Shown here: positions 31,520-43,214 of the stretch, in pieces
How positions within the stretch are numbered: position 1 is the first letter of the stretch
How the letters are laid out: each line of letters starts with the position of its first letter
From: Prunus persica
Taxonomy: Eukaryota; Streptophyta; Magnoliopsida; Rosales; Rosaceae
Assembly (NCBI RefSeq): GCF_000346465.2
Contig: NC_034012.1
Location: 22,582,719-22,646,718 of the forward strand
Length of the DNA stretch: 64,000 nt
Reading direction: 5' to 3'
Notes under the pieces: model-generated
Database searches by the model: none
Told to the model about the DNA's origin: nothing
What the model saw: only the letters and a program-made list of their open reading frames with translations
Translations under genes and position numbers: made by a program

Positions 31520-32340
31520 AACAAACTATCGTATTTCATCACAAACAGGAACTGGCTGAACCTCGAATGCCTCTCTGTCTAGACCTTTGTAAACATACTT
31601 ATATAAATATTTGATGCTTTTTATGCTTGCACATATTTCAACATCAATGTGGCAGTCATACCTCAACAACAACCAAGGATTATATGGAAAAACCCAACTA
31701 TTATCAACCGTTATATTTCCTCGTCGATCAAGTGGGACAGGCATGCAATTTCCTCGCCTTCAATAAATTGGATACGATTTATTTCGTTGAATAGTGGATG
31801 CAGCAAATGATTTAGGGTAATTTCTTTTACACCTTCCATTTTTCATACAGGGAGATTTTGGGTTTTGAATTCCACATGAACCATGAATCATATGTTTTAA
31901 TACCACATTGTGAAGGTGAGGCTCTTCATGTTCGTTTGGTATTTCAGCTTTAACAATTTGGTCATAATCATCTGGGTTATTGAGCTTATCATTTTCATCT
32001 AACACAACCAACATATGCACATGTGGAAGACCCCGTTTTTGAAACTCAATAACGTATGCATAAGCAGCAACATTACCTAATACCCCTTTTCCATTTATGT
32101 CTTTTTTTAGTTCCTCCAATTTTGCATGAAATACTCTAGTGAGTAAGTCGGGACGATCTTGCGGCGATTGTCCAGGGAGTAATTCTCTCTTAATTTCTTC
32201 CCAATTTGGGTTGCATGTCATGGTAATGAATAGATCTGGCCTGCCAAATCTTTGAACCAAAGTCATTGCATCTTGATACCATTAGTACATGTCACGTGGG
32301 CTTCCAACAAAGGATGATGGCAGAATGGTTCTATGACCGA
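31520..32340 (-). pseudogene. Helitron Rep (HUH endonuclease) domain
   Basis: Reads ILPSSFVGSPRDMY, stop, WYQDAMTLVQRFGRPDLFIT, then the two-histidine motif GLPHVHMLVVL, KSPCMKNGRCKRNYPKSF and the tyrosine motif IKYLYKYVYKG, whose two Tyr are the nicking residues. All catalytic residues are visible. Three nonsense codons in an otherwise constant frame: TAA or TAG in MY-stop-WYQ (about 32284), TGA in YPIY-stop-RRGN (31757-31759; CGA in relatives), TAG in DEIR-stop-FVDA (31523-31525; CAG). The frame runs on into the helicase. Confidence 0.82.
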
Positions 32341-32699
32341 TGTTACTTGATCCATTGTCATTTCCGCTTAATAAATGTTTTACACAAACCTGGAACTGTA
32401 TCTTTATATTTATAAAAAAACAATTGATATTAAATATGTACCTGCATTATTCACCCCTCTATTTAAAGAGTCTAGGAGTCCTTGGTAAAGCTCAGTTCAA
32501 AGTTTTTCTTGATTTGAGCTCATCCAACTAAGTTTTTGAGATTCAATTTTTACTTAATTATCTACAATATATTGTTGTAAGAGGCGACCCCCTCGAAGCA
32601 AAAGTGACGATCCACCCTATCGTATCTGCAAATCAGTCTTTAGCCATACATTTCGATGTAATTTTTCAATGTTTAGTTGGAAAAGAAATTATATTTCGA

Positions 32700-33360
32700 G
32701 TAAAAACCTATAGCATGTAAGCATAATAGTCGCAACATGATACATCTCTTCCGTTATCATCATGAGTATTAATATGCCACATATGTTCCGTACGGTAACA
32801 ATAATGGACATTGTAGTGGGTCATAGAATCCAACAAAATCTTGGACATTCCAAAGTGTTCCACTAATTGTCTCAACAATAATATCTCTTCCATTTCGATT
32901 CACCATATCATCTCCTCCTACTATAATTGCAGCAACTTGTGATGCCGATGGTAAATTGTATTGACATCGATCAGAAGGTTGCACTTTTATAATGAGCCTG
33001 CACCTTGGCAAATCTTGGAGTTGTCTGAGACTTTATAATGTATGCACAAAAGGATTGTGTTGATTCAAAATTCATTGTATCTTCTCTATCTAAAACTTCA
33101 CTTTGAGTCATTCGATTTTCAAATTCATGCTCATTGTCGTATATGTAAGCCTGTACAAATTGCCGTGTAGTACCTTCATTGGGTAAAACTTAAAATTGTG
33201 TAGTACTAATGTGTTTAAAATAGGTATCTACTGAACTAGTGGCCTATCCGAATGTGCTAACTGTCTTATATGTGTTAAACGCATTCTAATAGATTGTTCA
33301 CCAAGATTGTTGATATGCGATGCAACCGTTGAACTTGTACCTTCGTGTTGAACTTGTTCT
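32700..33360 (-). pseudogene. Helitron N-terminal region, second exon
   Basis: On the minus strand an acceptor-like AATAG near 33354 is followed by TSSTVASHINNLGEQSIRMR, a TAG, then FVQAYIYDNEHEFENRM, PRCRLIIKVQPSDRCQYNLP, VAAIIVGGDD, YDPLQCPLLLPYGTY and HINTHDDNGRDVSCCDYYAY. This is the conserved region upstream of Rep in plant Helitron proteins. At about 32700 similarity fades; the part linking to Rep is missing or rearranged (32345-32700). Confidence 0.7.
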
Positions 33361-33447
33361 ATTAAATGTATTGAATTTAAGTTTTATGAGTGTAAAATGT
33401 CAATATTTGTATTAATTATATTCACTACTTGTTTATAATTAGATATC

Positions 33448-33460
33448 GTAAAATTAACAT
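33448..33460. repeat. LINE target-site duplication, left copy
   Basis: GTAAAATTAACAT, identical to 52142-52154. It directly borders the short poly-T (poly-A of the minus-strand LINE) at 33461. Confidence 0.9.
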
Positions 33461-33678
33461 TTTTTTTGAGAGAATAGCGATATGATTTTATTTATAGGAA
33501 AAGCGTAACCAGTACAAAAACCGGAAAATGTCTTCGGGGATTAGGCGAGTTTCTCTACACATACGGGCTTGGTCGTCAGTTTAACTGAGTAGCCTTACCC
33601 GCTCAACTGCAAGCAGGAGCAGGAACCTAACCACTGGTAGAGTACCCCCCCTGCCCCCTTGGATCATACGTGTAAAAA

Positions 33679-34803
33679 CTACTTGTTACAATCCTCAAAT
33701 AAAACATCAACTAGGAAATCTGGAGGTCCCTCGAACCAAGAGATGGGTGTTTCAAGGTGTAAAGCAAAGCGAGCAATGCGGTGAGTAGCCTCATTTGCAG
33801 TCCGGCAGACATGGGCAAAGCCTTCTCCAGTGATCTGTAACAACAAAAACTTAGAGTCCTCTAAGATAGGGCCAATAAAGGATCTGTCCAAAGATGAGCA
33901 TCCAAGTGCCGTAACGATCTGGAGAGAATCACTCTCAAAACAAATATTAGTTAAACCCCTTTCAACTGCCAAAACCACACCTTCTCGTGCTGCCAAGGCC
34001 TCAATTTGTAAAGCTGAAAAAACATTATCAAACTTCCGAGCCCTTCCTGCAATGAAGGCCCCTGCTGAATCGCGAATCACCACTCCAACCCCACCCGATT
34101 TGGTGATGGCATTCCATGCACCGTCCACGTTGATTTTGAGATGCCTCATGGGTGGTTTAGTCCATCGTTGGACCTGGTCTTGGTTGGAACAAGGTGTCCC
34201 GCCAGGCCTATTAACTTGAAGATACTCAAGTAGTCTATTATGTGCAATATGGCCTACCAGGCTTGGGCATGAACTTTTATTGTTCCATGGTAAACCATTT
34301 CGTTGCTCCCATAATGACCACCCCATCATGAAAAAGAAACCAAGATCAGTAGGGGTTAAAGATCTAAAACAGTGGCTAACCCAATCCTTGACCGATGGCA
34401 TCCCTTCCAAATCACGTAAGCAACCCAGAGACGAGCTAAGCCAGTTGCAGTCACGAAGCACATGGAGTGTTGTTTCCGGCATGAGGCCGCAGTGAACACA
34501 GCCATCATTTATAGGGACCTTTTTCTGAGCCAGATTATCATGAGTGGGGAGGATATTGAGGCACACACACCACCAAAAGACCTTCACTTTTGCTAGAATA
34601 TTAGCCTTCCATAGTGTCCGCCAAAGTATAGAATCTGCAGAAGTGTTAGAAGCTGAAGCCATGGTCTCGGTTGAACTGCGCAGAAGATGTTGAGCCACAC
34701 GGTATGCACTACGAACTGAAAATTGCCCCTTGCGATCATAGTGCCAGATTAGTTGGTCCAGGGGATGTTGTATGCTGAGAGGTATACTATGAATTAGCTC
34801 CAC
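33679..34803 (-). pseudogene. LINE ORF2 C-terminus: zf-RVT and RNase H
   Basis: Residues 30-170 carry the zf-RVT region (FSVRSAYRVAQHLL, VKVFWWCVCLNILPTHDNL, CVHCGLMPETTLHVLRDC). Residues from about 215 form a plant-L1 RNase H (LKINVDGAWN, ALQIEALAAREGVVLA, FESDSLQIVTAL, ANEATHRIARFAL) with conserved Asp, Glu and Asp visible. This part removes RNA from the cDNA hybrid. It is in the same frame as the RT segment, separated by TAG and TAA (about 34845 and 34809). Ends DVLFEDCNK-TAA. Confidence 0.85.
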
Positions 34804-34842
34804 TTCTTATGGGAAAAAGAGAGATTGCAATAAAGAAGTGTT

Positions 34843-36879
34843 CTAGCAATGGTGTTCGACTTGGATGAGATCAGCCACCTTTTTTGAAGCACAACCAGGT
34901 GGTGCCGGGGAGTAAATCTTAAACTGTCGAGGTTGGGGGATCCATCTATCATGCCAAATATCAATATTGTTGCCATCGCTCACCTGCCACCGAGTACCAC
35001 CTTCAAGGACCTTCCTTGCTGCACACAAACTTTTCCAAACAGCGGAATCATGGGAAGAAACAGATGCATTTAGGAAGGAGGAAGTTGGGAAATACTTAGC
35101 TTGTAATAATTTGGAGGCCATAGAGGTGGGCATAGTGAGAATCCTCCAACCTTGCTTTGCGAGCATTGCTAAGTTAAATGCATAAAGGTGGCGAAAGCCC
35201 ATGCCTCCTTCATCCTTAGGTTTGCACAATTTCTCCCAAGAAATCCAGTGGATCTTACGGTCCCCGTTGGAATTGTTCCACCAGAATCCCGCCATTAATT
35301 TATTCAGATCGTCATAGAAGCCTCTTGGCAAGAGAAAATAGCTCATAGAGTATAAAGGAATTGCTTGTACGACGGCTTTTAATAAAATTTCCTTCCCTGC
35401 ACCACTAAGAAGTTTCCCTTTCCAGCCATGTAGGCGCTTCATAATTCTCTCCTTCAAATAGCTAAAGCAGGCAGACCGTCGCCGGCCTACTAGCGTGGGC
35501 ATACCGAGGTAGCGGTCATGGTAGTCAGCCTGTTGGACCCCTAAGGCAGCAGCTAGTGTTAGTTGAGCTGGTCTTTTAATGTTTGAACTGAAAACGACAG
35601 AGCTTTTCATTAAATTCAGTTGTTGTCCTGACTCCTGTTCATATTGTGCAAGTATTGCACGAATCACCTGGCATTCCTCAACTGTGGCTAGAGCAAAAAA
35701 GAGACTGTCATCTGCAAACAGGAGATGACTTATAGAAGGAGCTTCCTTACAGATAGTTACTCCCTTTAGTAACCATGCACTTTCTTTCTTAGCAATAAGA
35801 GTTGAGAGGCCTTCTGCACAAAATAGGAAAAGGTAGGGAGAAAGGGGGTCCCCTTGGCGTAGACCCCGAGATGGATGTAGGTAACCAGTAAGTATGCCAT
35901 TAATTAAAAAAGAGTATGAAACTGAAGAGATACATGTCAACACCAAATTTATCCAACGAGCATTGAACCCTAATTTACCCATTATTGCTTGCAGGAAGTG
36001 CCACTCTACTCTATCATAAGCTTTGCTCATATCAAGTTTCAAGGCCATAAACCCTTTTTTTCCCCGACGTCGTTTTTTGAGGAAGTATGCAATTTCAGCT
36101 GCAGTAAGAGTATTGTCAACGATCGACCATTCCGAGATGAATGCGCTCTGAGTTGGGGAGATAATAGGAGGTAGGATATTCTTCAGTCGATTTGTCATCA
36201 TTTTTTACGCAATCTTGTACAAGACATTGCAGAGACTGATTGGTCGAAGATTGGGCAACTCTCGTGGGTTTTTCACTTTGGGAATCAAGGCCACGTGGGT
36301 ATAATTAATCTTTCGGAGAATCCGGTCCAAGTGTAAAAAATTCTTCACTGCTCTACTGACGTCATTCCCAACAATGTGCTAGAACTTCTGGAAAAATAAA
36401 GGGGGCATTCCGTCAGGCCCTGGGGCCTTGGTGGGGTGCATTTGGAAGAGAGCCGTCTTAACCTCCTCATCTGTGAAATCTGCATTCAGAGTATTATTCA
36501 TGGATATGGAGACTCTAGGTTCGATTGAGTTCAGAACCTCTTGTGTAGACCCACGACCCTGCGATGTGAAGAGGTCCTGAAAATAATCCACAAACACTTT
36601 AGCAATCTCGACCCTTTGTCTCGTGCCAAGTACCCCCACTATCACACAAACCATGAATTGAATTTCATTTTCTTCTACTGTTTGCACACTGATGGAAGAA
36701 TTTTGAATTGCAATCTCCTTCCTTGAGCCAAGCCACACGGGAGCGTTGTTGCCACAATAGTATCGATTGTTAGTGGCTGGCGCATCAAATCATCCAGTTG
36801 CGTTCAGATCTTTGAAATCTCTCTTTTAGTACCGCCCAGCTGTTCCCGTTGCCACTGTAAAAGCATCAGTCTTGTATTT
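34843..36879 (-). pseudogene. LINE ORF2 reverse transcriptase and linker
   Basis: Linker near the Ty3 insertion ([28 protein letters not shown]), then VDYFQDLFTSQ, KAPGPDGMPPLFFQKF, and RT motifs SAFISEWSIVDN, ALKLDMSKAYDRVEW, GLRQGDPLSPYLF, HLLFADDSLFF (catalytic FADD), LNLMKSSVVFS and YLGMPTLVGRRR. It reverse-transcribes LINE RNA at the nicked target. Stops interrupt an otherwise constant frame at 36376-36378 (KF-stop-HIVG, TAG for TGG) and 36202-36204 (YKIA-stop-KMM). The linker just before 36740 shows a TGA and a small deletion. The 36879 edge is the Ty3 insertion point; the frame continues at 42233. Confidence 0.85.
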
Positions 36880-37319
36880 TGATGTAGAACAGATGGCAGA
36901 TTTTATCGCGGTTGAGCTAGAAAAAGGACGTAGCGGGAATTTGCAGATTTGTTGTCCGAGCTCCGATTAGGACGCAAAATACCATTTCGGAAAGGGAACG
37001 ATGCCACGAGTCAAACTCACTATTTTATTGTGACATACGATGGATTTTGGCATTCTGAGGTCGTTTGGCCTTCCAAAACTGCATTCAAAGTTTCGTAGTT
37101 AATTCTCCGAATAAATTCTGTTTTTCAGTTTTAATGTAATAACTCCCCTAGCAGTTCAAGGGTTGAGAGTTGTGTATTTAGACAGGTTTGTCTGACGTTT
37201 CTGATTATCTCAGATTTTAATAAAATTATCCCAAGAGAATTCCTCTTAATTTCTGGTGGAATCCAGATTTCTTGTTACTCAAGGTTTCGCTTGAAACCTT
37301 TGTTGCTTGTGCTGCGTCA
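36880..37319 (+). repeat. 5' LTR of the Ty3 element (440 bp)
   Basis: Starts TGATGTAGAACAG and ends TGTGCTGCGTCA. Contains the extra 7 bp ACATACG relative to the 3' LTR. Confidence 0.95.
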
Positions 37320-37371
37320 AGTGGTATCAGAGCGGGTCTCTCCCGTCTCGGCATTCTTGTCTTGTCTTATC

Positions 37372-37884
37372 ATGGGTGATCGAGAAGCTGATGTCCCAGC
37401 CCCAATTACTCGAGCGAATCTGGACGCTCAAAACCAACGGATCGACAACCTAACCAACCAATTTGGGGAGATGCGAGAATTGTTGTTGCAAGCTCTTGGT
37501 GGCAACAATATAAGAGGTGGCAGAGATGACGAAAGAAGAGAAGGCAAGGAAGACAATCGAAGAGAAGGTAGAGATGGTGAGAGAAGAGATAATAGGAGGC
37601 AACATATTCCGGATAGCGAGTCAGAGTCAGAAGAAGAACATGAGGAACCACCACCACCGGCTAATAATCGTCGTAATCGTAATTACGAAAATTTTGGCGA
37701 TTATCGGATTAAAGCCGAAATCCCTAACTTTTGGGGAAATATAAAGATTGAAGACTTCTTGGATTGGCTTGTAGAAGTGGAGAGGTTTTTCGATATTATG
37801 GAGGTTCCTGAGCATAAAATGGTGAAGATGAGCATAAAAGGCAGAGGCAAGGAAAGCAGCGGGTTCGTACATGGCGGAAGATGA
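37372..37884 (+). pseudogene. Ty3 element Gag, N-terminal part
   Basis: Starts [20 protein letters not shown] shortly after the primer-binding site. It has an Arg/Glu/Asp-rich low-complexity region ([20 protein letters not shown]) and enters the capsid fold ([37 protein letters not shown]). Gag forms the particle that packages element RNA. The frame is broken near 37840-37884: the usual Trp-rich segment (AAAWWDRLQ in relatives) is deleted and a stop follows. Confidence 0.8.
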
Positions 37885-38885
37885 AGTCGCTTATGATGGA
37901 ACGATTCTTGCCCACAGATTATGAGCAGATTCTATACCGTATGTATCTAGGTTGTGCGCAAGGCAACCGTTCGGTTTCTGAATATACCGAAGAATTCATG
38001 CGTTTGGCAGAGCGAAACCATTTGACCGAGACTGACAATCAAAAGGTCGCGAGGTATAACAATGGACTGAAGATTTCCATCCAAGAAAAAATTGGTATGC
38101 AGAATATATGGACTTTGCAAGAGGCGATTAACATGGCGATGAAAGCTGAACTGTTGGAGAAGGAGAAGCGCCAACCCAACTTCCACAGGAACACGACGGA
38201 AGCCTCTGAATATGCTACTAGTGCTTCTAGTGGCTCCGGAGATAAGGGAAAAGTGCAGCAGCAACCTGGAGGAACGACGAAACCAGCGACAACTGTCCAA
38301 AACAAAAACTTTAACGAAAGCAGCAGCCGGACTTTCAACAGAGGGCAGTCCCGAAAGCAATCCCATAATCCGTATGCTAAGCCCATTACGGACATATGTT
38401 ACTGTTGCCAAAAACCAGGGCATCGTTCTAATGTTTGTCCAGAGCGGAAGCAGGCTAACTTTATCGAGGAGGTCGATGAAGATGAGGAAAAAGATGAAGT
38501 CGGGGAAGATGATTATGCAGGGGCTGAATTTGCAATTGAGGAAGGAATGGAGAGGATTACCTTGGTTTTGCAGAGAGTTCTTTCGGCACCAAAGGAGGAA
38601 GGGCAGCGTCATAGTATTTTTCGTTCCCTCTGCTCAATCAAAAACAAGGTGTGTGATGTGATTGTCGACAATGGAAGTTGCGAGAATTTCGTGTCAAAGA
38701 AATTGGTGGAGCATTTGCAGCTATCAACGGAGCCACATGTCAGACCTTACTCACTAGGTTGGGTTAAAAAGGCCATTCGGTTCGTGTTGCTGAGACTTGC
38801 CGTGTGCCACTGTCCATTGGTAAGCATTATAGCGATGACGCATTATGTGATGTTATTGACATGGATGCATGCCATATTTTATTAG
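37881..38885 (+). pseudogene. Ty3 element Gag C-terminal part, CCHC knuckle and protease
   Basis: Starts KSLMMERFLPTDYEQILY, continuing the capsid fold, then a Ser/Gly/Thr-rich linker, the CCHC knuckle CYCCQKPGHRSNVC (about 38395-38440), an acidic stretch and the retropepsin motif VIVDNGSCENFVSKKLV. Relatives usually have DSGS or DTGS; here Asn replaces Ser, which may impair the active site. A frameshift near 38790-38805 moves the reading frame into the next segment. Confidence 0.8.
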
Positions 38886-39242
38886 GGCGACCTTGGCAAT
38901 TTGATGTGGATGCGACTTACAAGGGACGAGATAATGTAATTCTGTTTTCTTGGAACAACCGAAAAATTGCAATGGCAACTACAAAGCCCTCAAAACAATC
39001 TGTTGAGCCCAAGACAAGGAGTTCTAGTTTCCTAACCCTAATTAGCAGCGAGCAGGAGTTGAACGAGGCTGTCAAAGAGGCGGAGTATTTTTGTCCCTTG
39101 GTGTTGAAGGGGTTGTTGAAGCTTGGCAGAGGAGAAAGTGACATTCCACAAGACGTGCAGTAGATTTTATCACAATTTCAGGAACTACTTTCTGAAAAAT
39201 TGCCAAATGAGCTGCCACCTATGCGGGACATACAACACTGAA
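38804..39242 (+). pseudogene. Ty3 element protease-RT connector
   Basis: Reads PLSIGKHYSDDALCDVIDMD, then ACHILLGRPWQFDVDATYKG, the end of the retropepsin fold (ILLGRPW). It ends with TAG (39161-39163), and after QFQELLSEKLPNELPPMRD with TGA (39240-39242). The frame is that of the pol ORF, so two nonsense codons separate them. Confidence 0.75.
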
Positions 39243-39247
39243 TTGAC

Positions 39248-41848
39248 TTGGTGCCTGGAGCTAGCCTTCTGAATCTGCCTCATTATCGGATGAGCCCCAA
39301 GGAGAATGACATCCTAAGAGAGCAGATTGAAGAATTACTGCAGAAGGGATTTATCAGGGAGAGTTTGAGTCCCTGTGCAGTTCCCGTTTTGCTGGTTCCG
39401 AAGAAAGACAAGACTTGGCAAATGTGTGTTGATAGCCGAGCAATCAACAACATAACAGTCAAGTACAGGTTTCCCATTCCACGGTTGGAGGATATGCTGG
39501 ATGTTCTTAGCGGCTCAAGGGTGTTTTCCAAGATAGATTTGCAAAGCGGTTACCACCAGATTCGCATCAGACCTGGCGACGAATGGAAAACAGCGTTCAA
39601 GAGCAAGGACGGATTATTTGAATGGTTGGTGATGCCATTCGGATTGTCAAATGCGCCTAGCACTTTCATGAGACTCATGAATCAGGTTCTTCGACCATTT
39701 ATTGGCTCTTTTGTCGTAGTTTATTTCGATGACATTTTAATTTACAGTACCACAAAAGAAGAACATCTTGTGCATTTGAGACAAGTTTTAGATGTTTTCA
39801 AAGAAAATAAACAGTATGTGAACTTAAAAAAATGTACTTTCTGCACAAATAAGCTACTGTTCTTGGGTTTTGTTGTTGGAGAGAATGGTATCCAGGTAGA
39901 TGACGAGAAGATCAAGGCAATCCTTGACTGGCCAGCTCCAAAAACAGTTTCTGAAGTTCGAAGTTTCCATGGTTTGGCCACCTTTTACAAAAGATTTGTG
40001 AGGCATTTCAGCTCCATCGCTGCACCTATCATAGAGTGTTTGAAGAAGGGCCGGTTCAGCTGGGGAGAGGAGCAAGAGAGAAGCTTTGCAGATATAAAAG
40101 AAAAGCTTTGCACCGCGCCGGTTCTAGCCCTTCCAAACTTTGAGAAAGTTTTCGAAGTTGAATGTGATGCCAACGGTGTGGGAGTCGGAGCTGTGCTTTC
40201 ACAAGACAAGCGGCCAGTTGCGTTCTTCTCTGAAAAGTTGAGCGATGCACGTCAAAAGTGGAGTACTTATGACCAAGAGTTCTATGCGGTTGTTCGAGCT
40301 TTGAAGCAATGGGAGCACTATCTTATCCAGAAGGAACTTGTTCTGTTTACAGATCATCAAGCGTTGAAGTATATTAACAGCCAGAAAAATATTGATAAAA
40401 TGCATGCTAGATGGGTGACTTTTTTGCAGAAATTTTCGTTCGTTATCAAGCATACTTCCGGCAAGACAAATCGTGTGGCGGATGCACTGAGTAGAAGAGC
40501 TTCATTGTTAGTCACGCTGACTCAAGAAGTTGTGGGGTTTGAATGTTTGAAGGAATTATATGAAGGTGATGATGATTTCCGGGAAATTTGGACTAAGTGC
40601 ACCAATCAAGAGCCGATGGCAGATTACTTTCTTAATGAAGGTTATTTGTTCAAAGGCAACCAGTTGTGTATTCCAGTTTCCTCTTTAAGGGAGAAGCTCA
40701 TTCGGGACTTGCATGGTGGAGGGTTGAGTGGCCACCTAGGCCGTGATAAAACAATTGCGGGGATGGAGGAGAGATTTTACTGGCCACAGCTCAAACGAGA
40801 TGTTGGAACTATTGTGTGCAAGTGCTACACTTGTCAAACTTCGAAGGGGCAGGTACAAAACACTGGATTATATATGCCATTACCAGTCTCTAATGATATT
40901 TGGCAGAATCTTGCTATGGATTTTGTCCTCGGTTTGCCCCGAACACAAAGGGGAGTGGACTCTGTATTTGTGGTGGTTGATCGGTTCTCAAAAATGGCGC
41001 ATTTCATAGCCTGCAAAAAGACTGCTGATGCATCAAATATAGCCAAACTGTTTTTCAGGGAGGTTGTTCGCTTGCATGGGGTTCCTACATCCATTACATC
41101 AGATCGTGACACCAAGTTCTTGAGCCATTTTTGGATCACTTTGTGGAGGCTGTTTGGGACTACTTTGAATCGTAGCAGCACTGCCCATCCCCAGACTGAT
41201 GGCCAGACTGAGGTTACAAACCGGACATTGGGCAATATGGTACGAAGCGTATGTGGAGAGAAGCCAAAACAATGGGATTATGCACTACCGCAGGTGGAGT
41301 TTGCATATAACAGTGCAGTCCATAGTGCAACTGGGAAGTCTCCATTTTCCATTGTTTATACTACTATACCTAACCATGTTGTAGATTTGGTGAAACTGCC
41401 TAGAGGCCAGCAAACCAGTGTGGCAGCGAAAAATTTGGTTGAGGAAGTAGTAGCCATTCGAGATGAAGTCAAGCAGAAACTTGAGCAAACTAATGCTAAG
41501 TACAAAGCTGCTGCCGATAGGCATAGGCGAGTTAAAGTGTTTCAAGAAGGCGATTCTGTGATGATATTTCTGAGGAAGGAGAGGTTTCCAGTTGGCACAT
41601 ATAGCAAGCTTAAACCAAAAAAATATGGTCCTTACAAAGTGCTCAAATGGATCAATGATAATGCCTATGTTATTGAGTTACCGGATTCCATGGGAATTTC
41701 CAATATTTTTAATGTTGCAGATTTACATGAGTTCCGTGAAGATGAGGTCCTTTATCCAGATCATAACTCGGGGTCGAGTTCTTCGGAGGTGGAGGGGACT
41801 GATGTAGAACAGATGGCAGATTTTATCGCGGTTGAGCTAGAAAAATGA
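39248..41848 (+). CDS. Ty3 Pol: reverse transcriptase, RNase H, integrase
   Basis: An open frame of 866 residues. [41 protein letters not shown] and the catalytic YFDDILIYS. RNase [38 protein letters not shown]. Integrase: zinc finger ([20 protein letters not shown] ... CKCYTCQ), core Asp in AMDFVLGLP, Asp in [11 protein letters not shown] and Glu in [13 protein letters not shown], all intact. C-terminus [31 protein letters not shown]; no clear chromodomain. The frame ends in TGA at 41846-41848, 49 bp inside the 3' LTR. Because gag, protease and the junction are broken, the element is not autonomous, although this ORF is intact. Confidence 0.88.
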   Translation: MVPGASLLNLPHYRMSPKENDILREQIEELLQKGFIRESLSPCAVPVLLVPKKDKTWQMCVDSRAINNITVKYRFPIPRLEDMLDVLSGSRVFSKIDLQSGYHQIRIRPGDEWKTAFKSKDGLFEWLVMPFGLSNAPSTFMRLMNQVLRPFIGSFVVVYFDDILIYSTTKEEHLVHLRQVLDVFKENKQYVNLKKCTFCTNKLLFLGFVVGENGIQVDDEKIKAILDWPAPKTVSEVRSFHGLATFYKRFVRHFSSIAAPIIECLKKGRFSWGEEQERSFADIKEKLCTAPVLALPNFEKVFEVECDANGVGVGAVLSQDKRPVAFFSEKLSDARQKWSTYDQEFYAVVRALKQWEHYLIQKELVLFTDHQALKYINSQKNIDKMHARWVTFLQKFSFVIKHTSGKTNRVADALSRRASLLVTLTQEVVGFECLKELYEGDDDFREIWTKCTNQEPMADYFLNEGYLFKGNQLCIPVSSLREKLIRDLHGGGLSGHLGRDKTIAGMEERFYWPQLKRDVGTIVCKCYTCQTSKGQVQNTGLYMPLPVSNDIWQNLAMDFVLGLPRTQRGVDSVFVVVDRFSKMAHFIACKKTADASNIAKLFFREVVRLHGVPTSITSDRDTKFLSHFWITLWRLFGTTLNRSSTAHPQTDGQTEVTNRTLGNMVRSVCGEKPKQWDYALPQVEFAYNSAVHSATGKSPFSIVYTTIPNHVVDLVKLPRGQQTSVAAKNLVEEVVAIRDEVKQKLEQTNAKYKAAADRHRRVKVFQEGDSVMIFLRKERFPVGTYSKLKPKKYGPYKVLKWINDNAYVIELPDSMGISNIFNVADLHEFREDEVLYPDHNSGSSSSEVEGTDVEQMADFIAVELEK

Positions 41849-42232
41849 CGTAGTAGGAATTTGCAGATTTGTTGTCCGAGCTCCGATTAGGACGCAAAAT
41901 ACGATTTCGAAAAGGGAACGACGCCAAGAGTCAAACTCACTGCTTTGCTGTGATGGATTTTGGCATTCTGAGGTCGTTTGGCCTTCCAAAACTGCATTCA
42001 AAGTTTCGTAGTTAATTCTCCGAATAAATTCTGTTTTTCAGTTTTAATGTAATAACTCCCCTAGAAGTTCAAGGGTTGAGAGTTGTGTATTTAGATAGGT
42101 TTGTCTGACGTTTCTGATTATCTCAGATTTTAATAAAATTATCCCAAGAGAATTCCTCTTAATTTCTGGTGGAATCCAGATTTCTTGTTACTCAAGGTTT
42201 CGCTTGAAACCTTTGTTGCTTGTGCTGCGTCA
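41800..42232 (+). repeat. 3' LTR of the Ty3 element (433 bp)
   Basis: Lacks 7 bp relative to the 5' LTR. At 41846 it has ATGA where the 5' LTR has AGGA, creating the stop codon of pol. Followed by TSD TATTT (42233-42237). Confidence 0.95.
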
Positions 42233-42972
42233 TATTTTTAATTTTCTCCACAACCTGGAACATAGGAGTTCCGACAACATGAATATCCCACGCCTTACGA
42301 ACCACACCATCGCAGTCTTCATGTTTAGCCCAAGAGCTTTCAAAACGGAAAGGGGGCTTGTGGCCCCTGGGGGTGTCTTGTTTAGTCGCCAAGGAGACCA
42401 GTACCGGCAGATGGTTGGATTTGCTTGGAGCCAGGTGCTGCACTTTGGAGCTTCGGGACAAGTTTTTCCTTAAAGGGCATGCCAAGGCACGGTCAAGCCA
42501 TTCTCTTATACCCCCCCGGTCGTGAACTGAACCATGTAAATGCGCTTCCAGAGAAGCCCAAATCATACAAATTGCAGTTTGTGGTGGCTTCCCGGAATGC
42601 CATCATTTGTCTCACTGGTCGCACAGCTCCACCTTCCTTCTCATGGGAGCTCATAATCTCATTGAAATCACCAACTACCAACCATGGCAAAGTAGACTCA
42701 ACTGCCAGAAGACGAAGAAGTTGCCAAGAACGGAACTTGTCTTCAGGGGCAGGGAAGCCATAGAAGCCAGTGAATCTCGAATGTTCCTTATCCCCAATCC
42801 CTCCAACAAAGGCGTCAATGTGGTTGAGTGAGGATGAGCGAATATGGAGACTAAATTCCTCTTTCCATAACAAACATAGGCCACTAGATTTGCCAATAGA
42901 GTCAACTGCAAAAAAATTATCAAAACCTAGTTTAAACTTCAACAAATTAAAAGTAGCTTTGTTGCATTTTGT
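42233..42972 (-). pseudogene. LINE ORF2 endonuclease, main part
   Basis: Apurinic-type endonuclease of L1: TKCNKATFNLLKFKLGFDNF, SSGLCLLWKEEF, GFYGFPAPEDKFRSWQLL, WLVVGDFNEIMSSHEKEGG (catalytic DFNE), YDLGFSGSAFTW, LDRALACP, SNHLPVLVSL (SDH-like). It nicks the target to prime reverse transcription. A run of seven C at about 42511-42517 shifts the frame between FTWFSSRPGG and GIREWLDRALA. It is cut at both ends by LTR insertions: 42972 (copia) and 42233 (Ty3). Confidence 0.85.
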
Positions 42973-43200
42973 TGTTGAGAATGGGAACAAGAAAGCAAAC
43001 AATTGGATTGAATGACTTATTATTGAACAGCAACCTTTGGCTATTATATAGCCTTACATGAACTAACAAACAGCTGAAATACAGCCCACGATTCACACTA
43101 ACAGAAACGTGGTAACGTGCATAAGGAAAGAGTCAAAAACAGTAAACAAGTCTCCCTACATAATAGGGACTTATTTGAAACAGAAAACAAACCTAAATAT
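42973..43200 (-). repeat. 3' LTR of copia 1, truncated (228 bp)
   Basis: Similarity to the 5' LTR stops at AACCTAAATAT; the next bases (CTGCCATCAAGC) are the end of pol. The 39 bp that start U3 and any polypurine tract are absent. Confidence 0.85.
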
Positions 43201-43214
43201 CTGCCATCAAGCAT

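Larger units (their letters stand above)
29275..33447 (-). mobile_element. Helitron, main part (left of LINE insertion)
   Basis: A minus-strand autonomous-type Helitron remnant with HUH Rep and Pif1-like helicase. The coding sequence runs right to left; its first exon lies 18.7 kb away at 52.2-52.4 kb because a LINE entered the intron between them. The 3' terminus (hairpin plus CTRR) was not identified; the MULE lies just beyond the helicase stop. The 32345-32700 interval is poorly conserved and likely contains a deletion or insertion. Confidence 0.8.
36880..42232 (+). mobile_element. Ty3-type LTR retrotransposon (CRM-like), complete with both LTRs
   Basis: 5353 bp, the only plus-strand LTR element with both LTRs here. 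5' LTR 36880-37319, 3' LTR 41800-42232, TSD TATTT on both sides. The primer-binding site TGGTATCAGAGC (initiator tRNA-Met) starts two bases after the 5' LTR. The polypurine tract GGTGGAGGGGAC lies directly before the 3' LTR and inside the pol reading frame. The LTRs differ by about a dozen substitutions and a 7-bp indel. Pol ending inside the 3' LTR, and the [17 protein letters not shown] integrase C-terminus, resemble the CRM chromovirus clade (inference). Confidence 0.92.

Noticed and set aside
37322..37333. tRNA gene fragment (TGGTATCAGAGC)
   Set aside because: It is a primer-binding site next to an LTR; the same word occurs beside the other two elements. No cloverleaf.
42204..42831. Plus-strand ORFs over the LINE endonuclease
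   Set aside because: Shadows of the minus-strand endonuclease, which has clear motifs.
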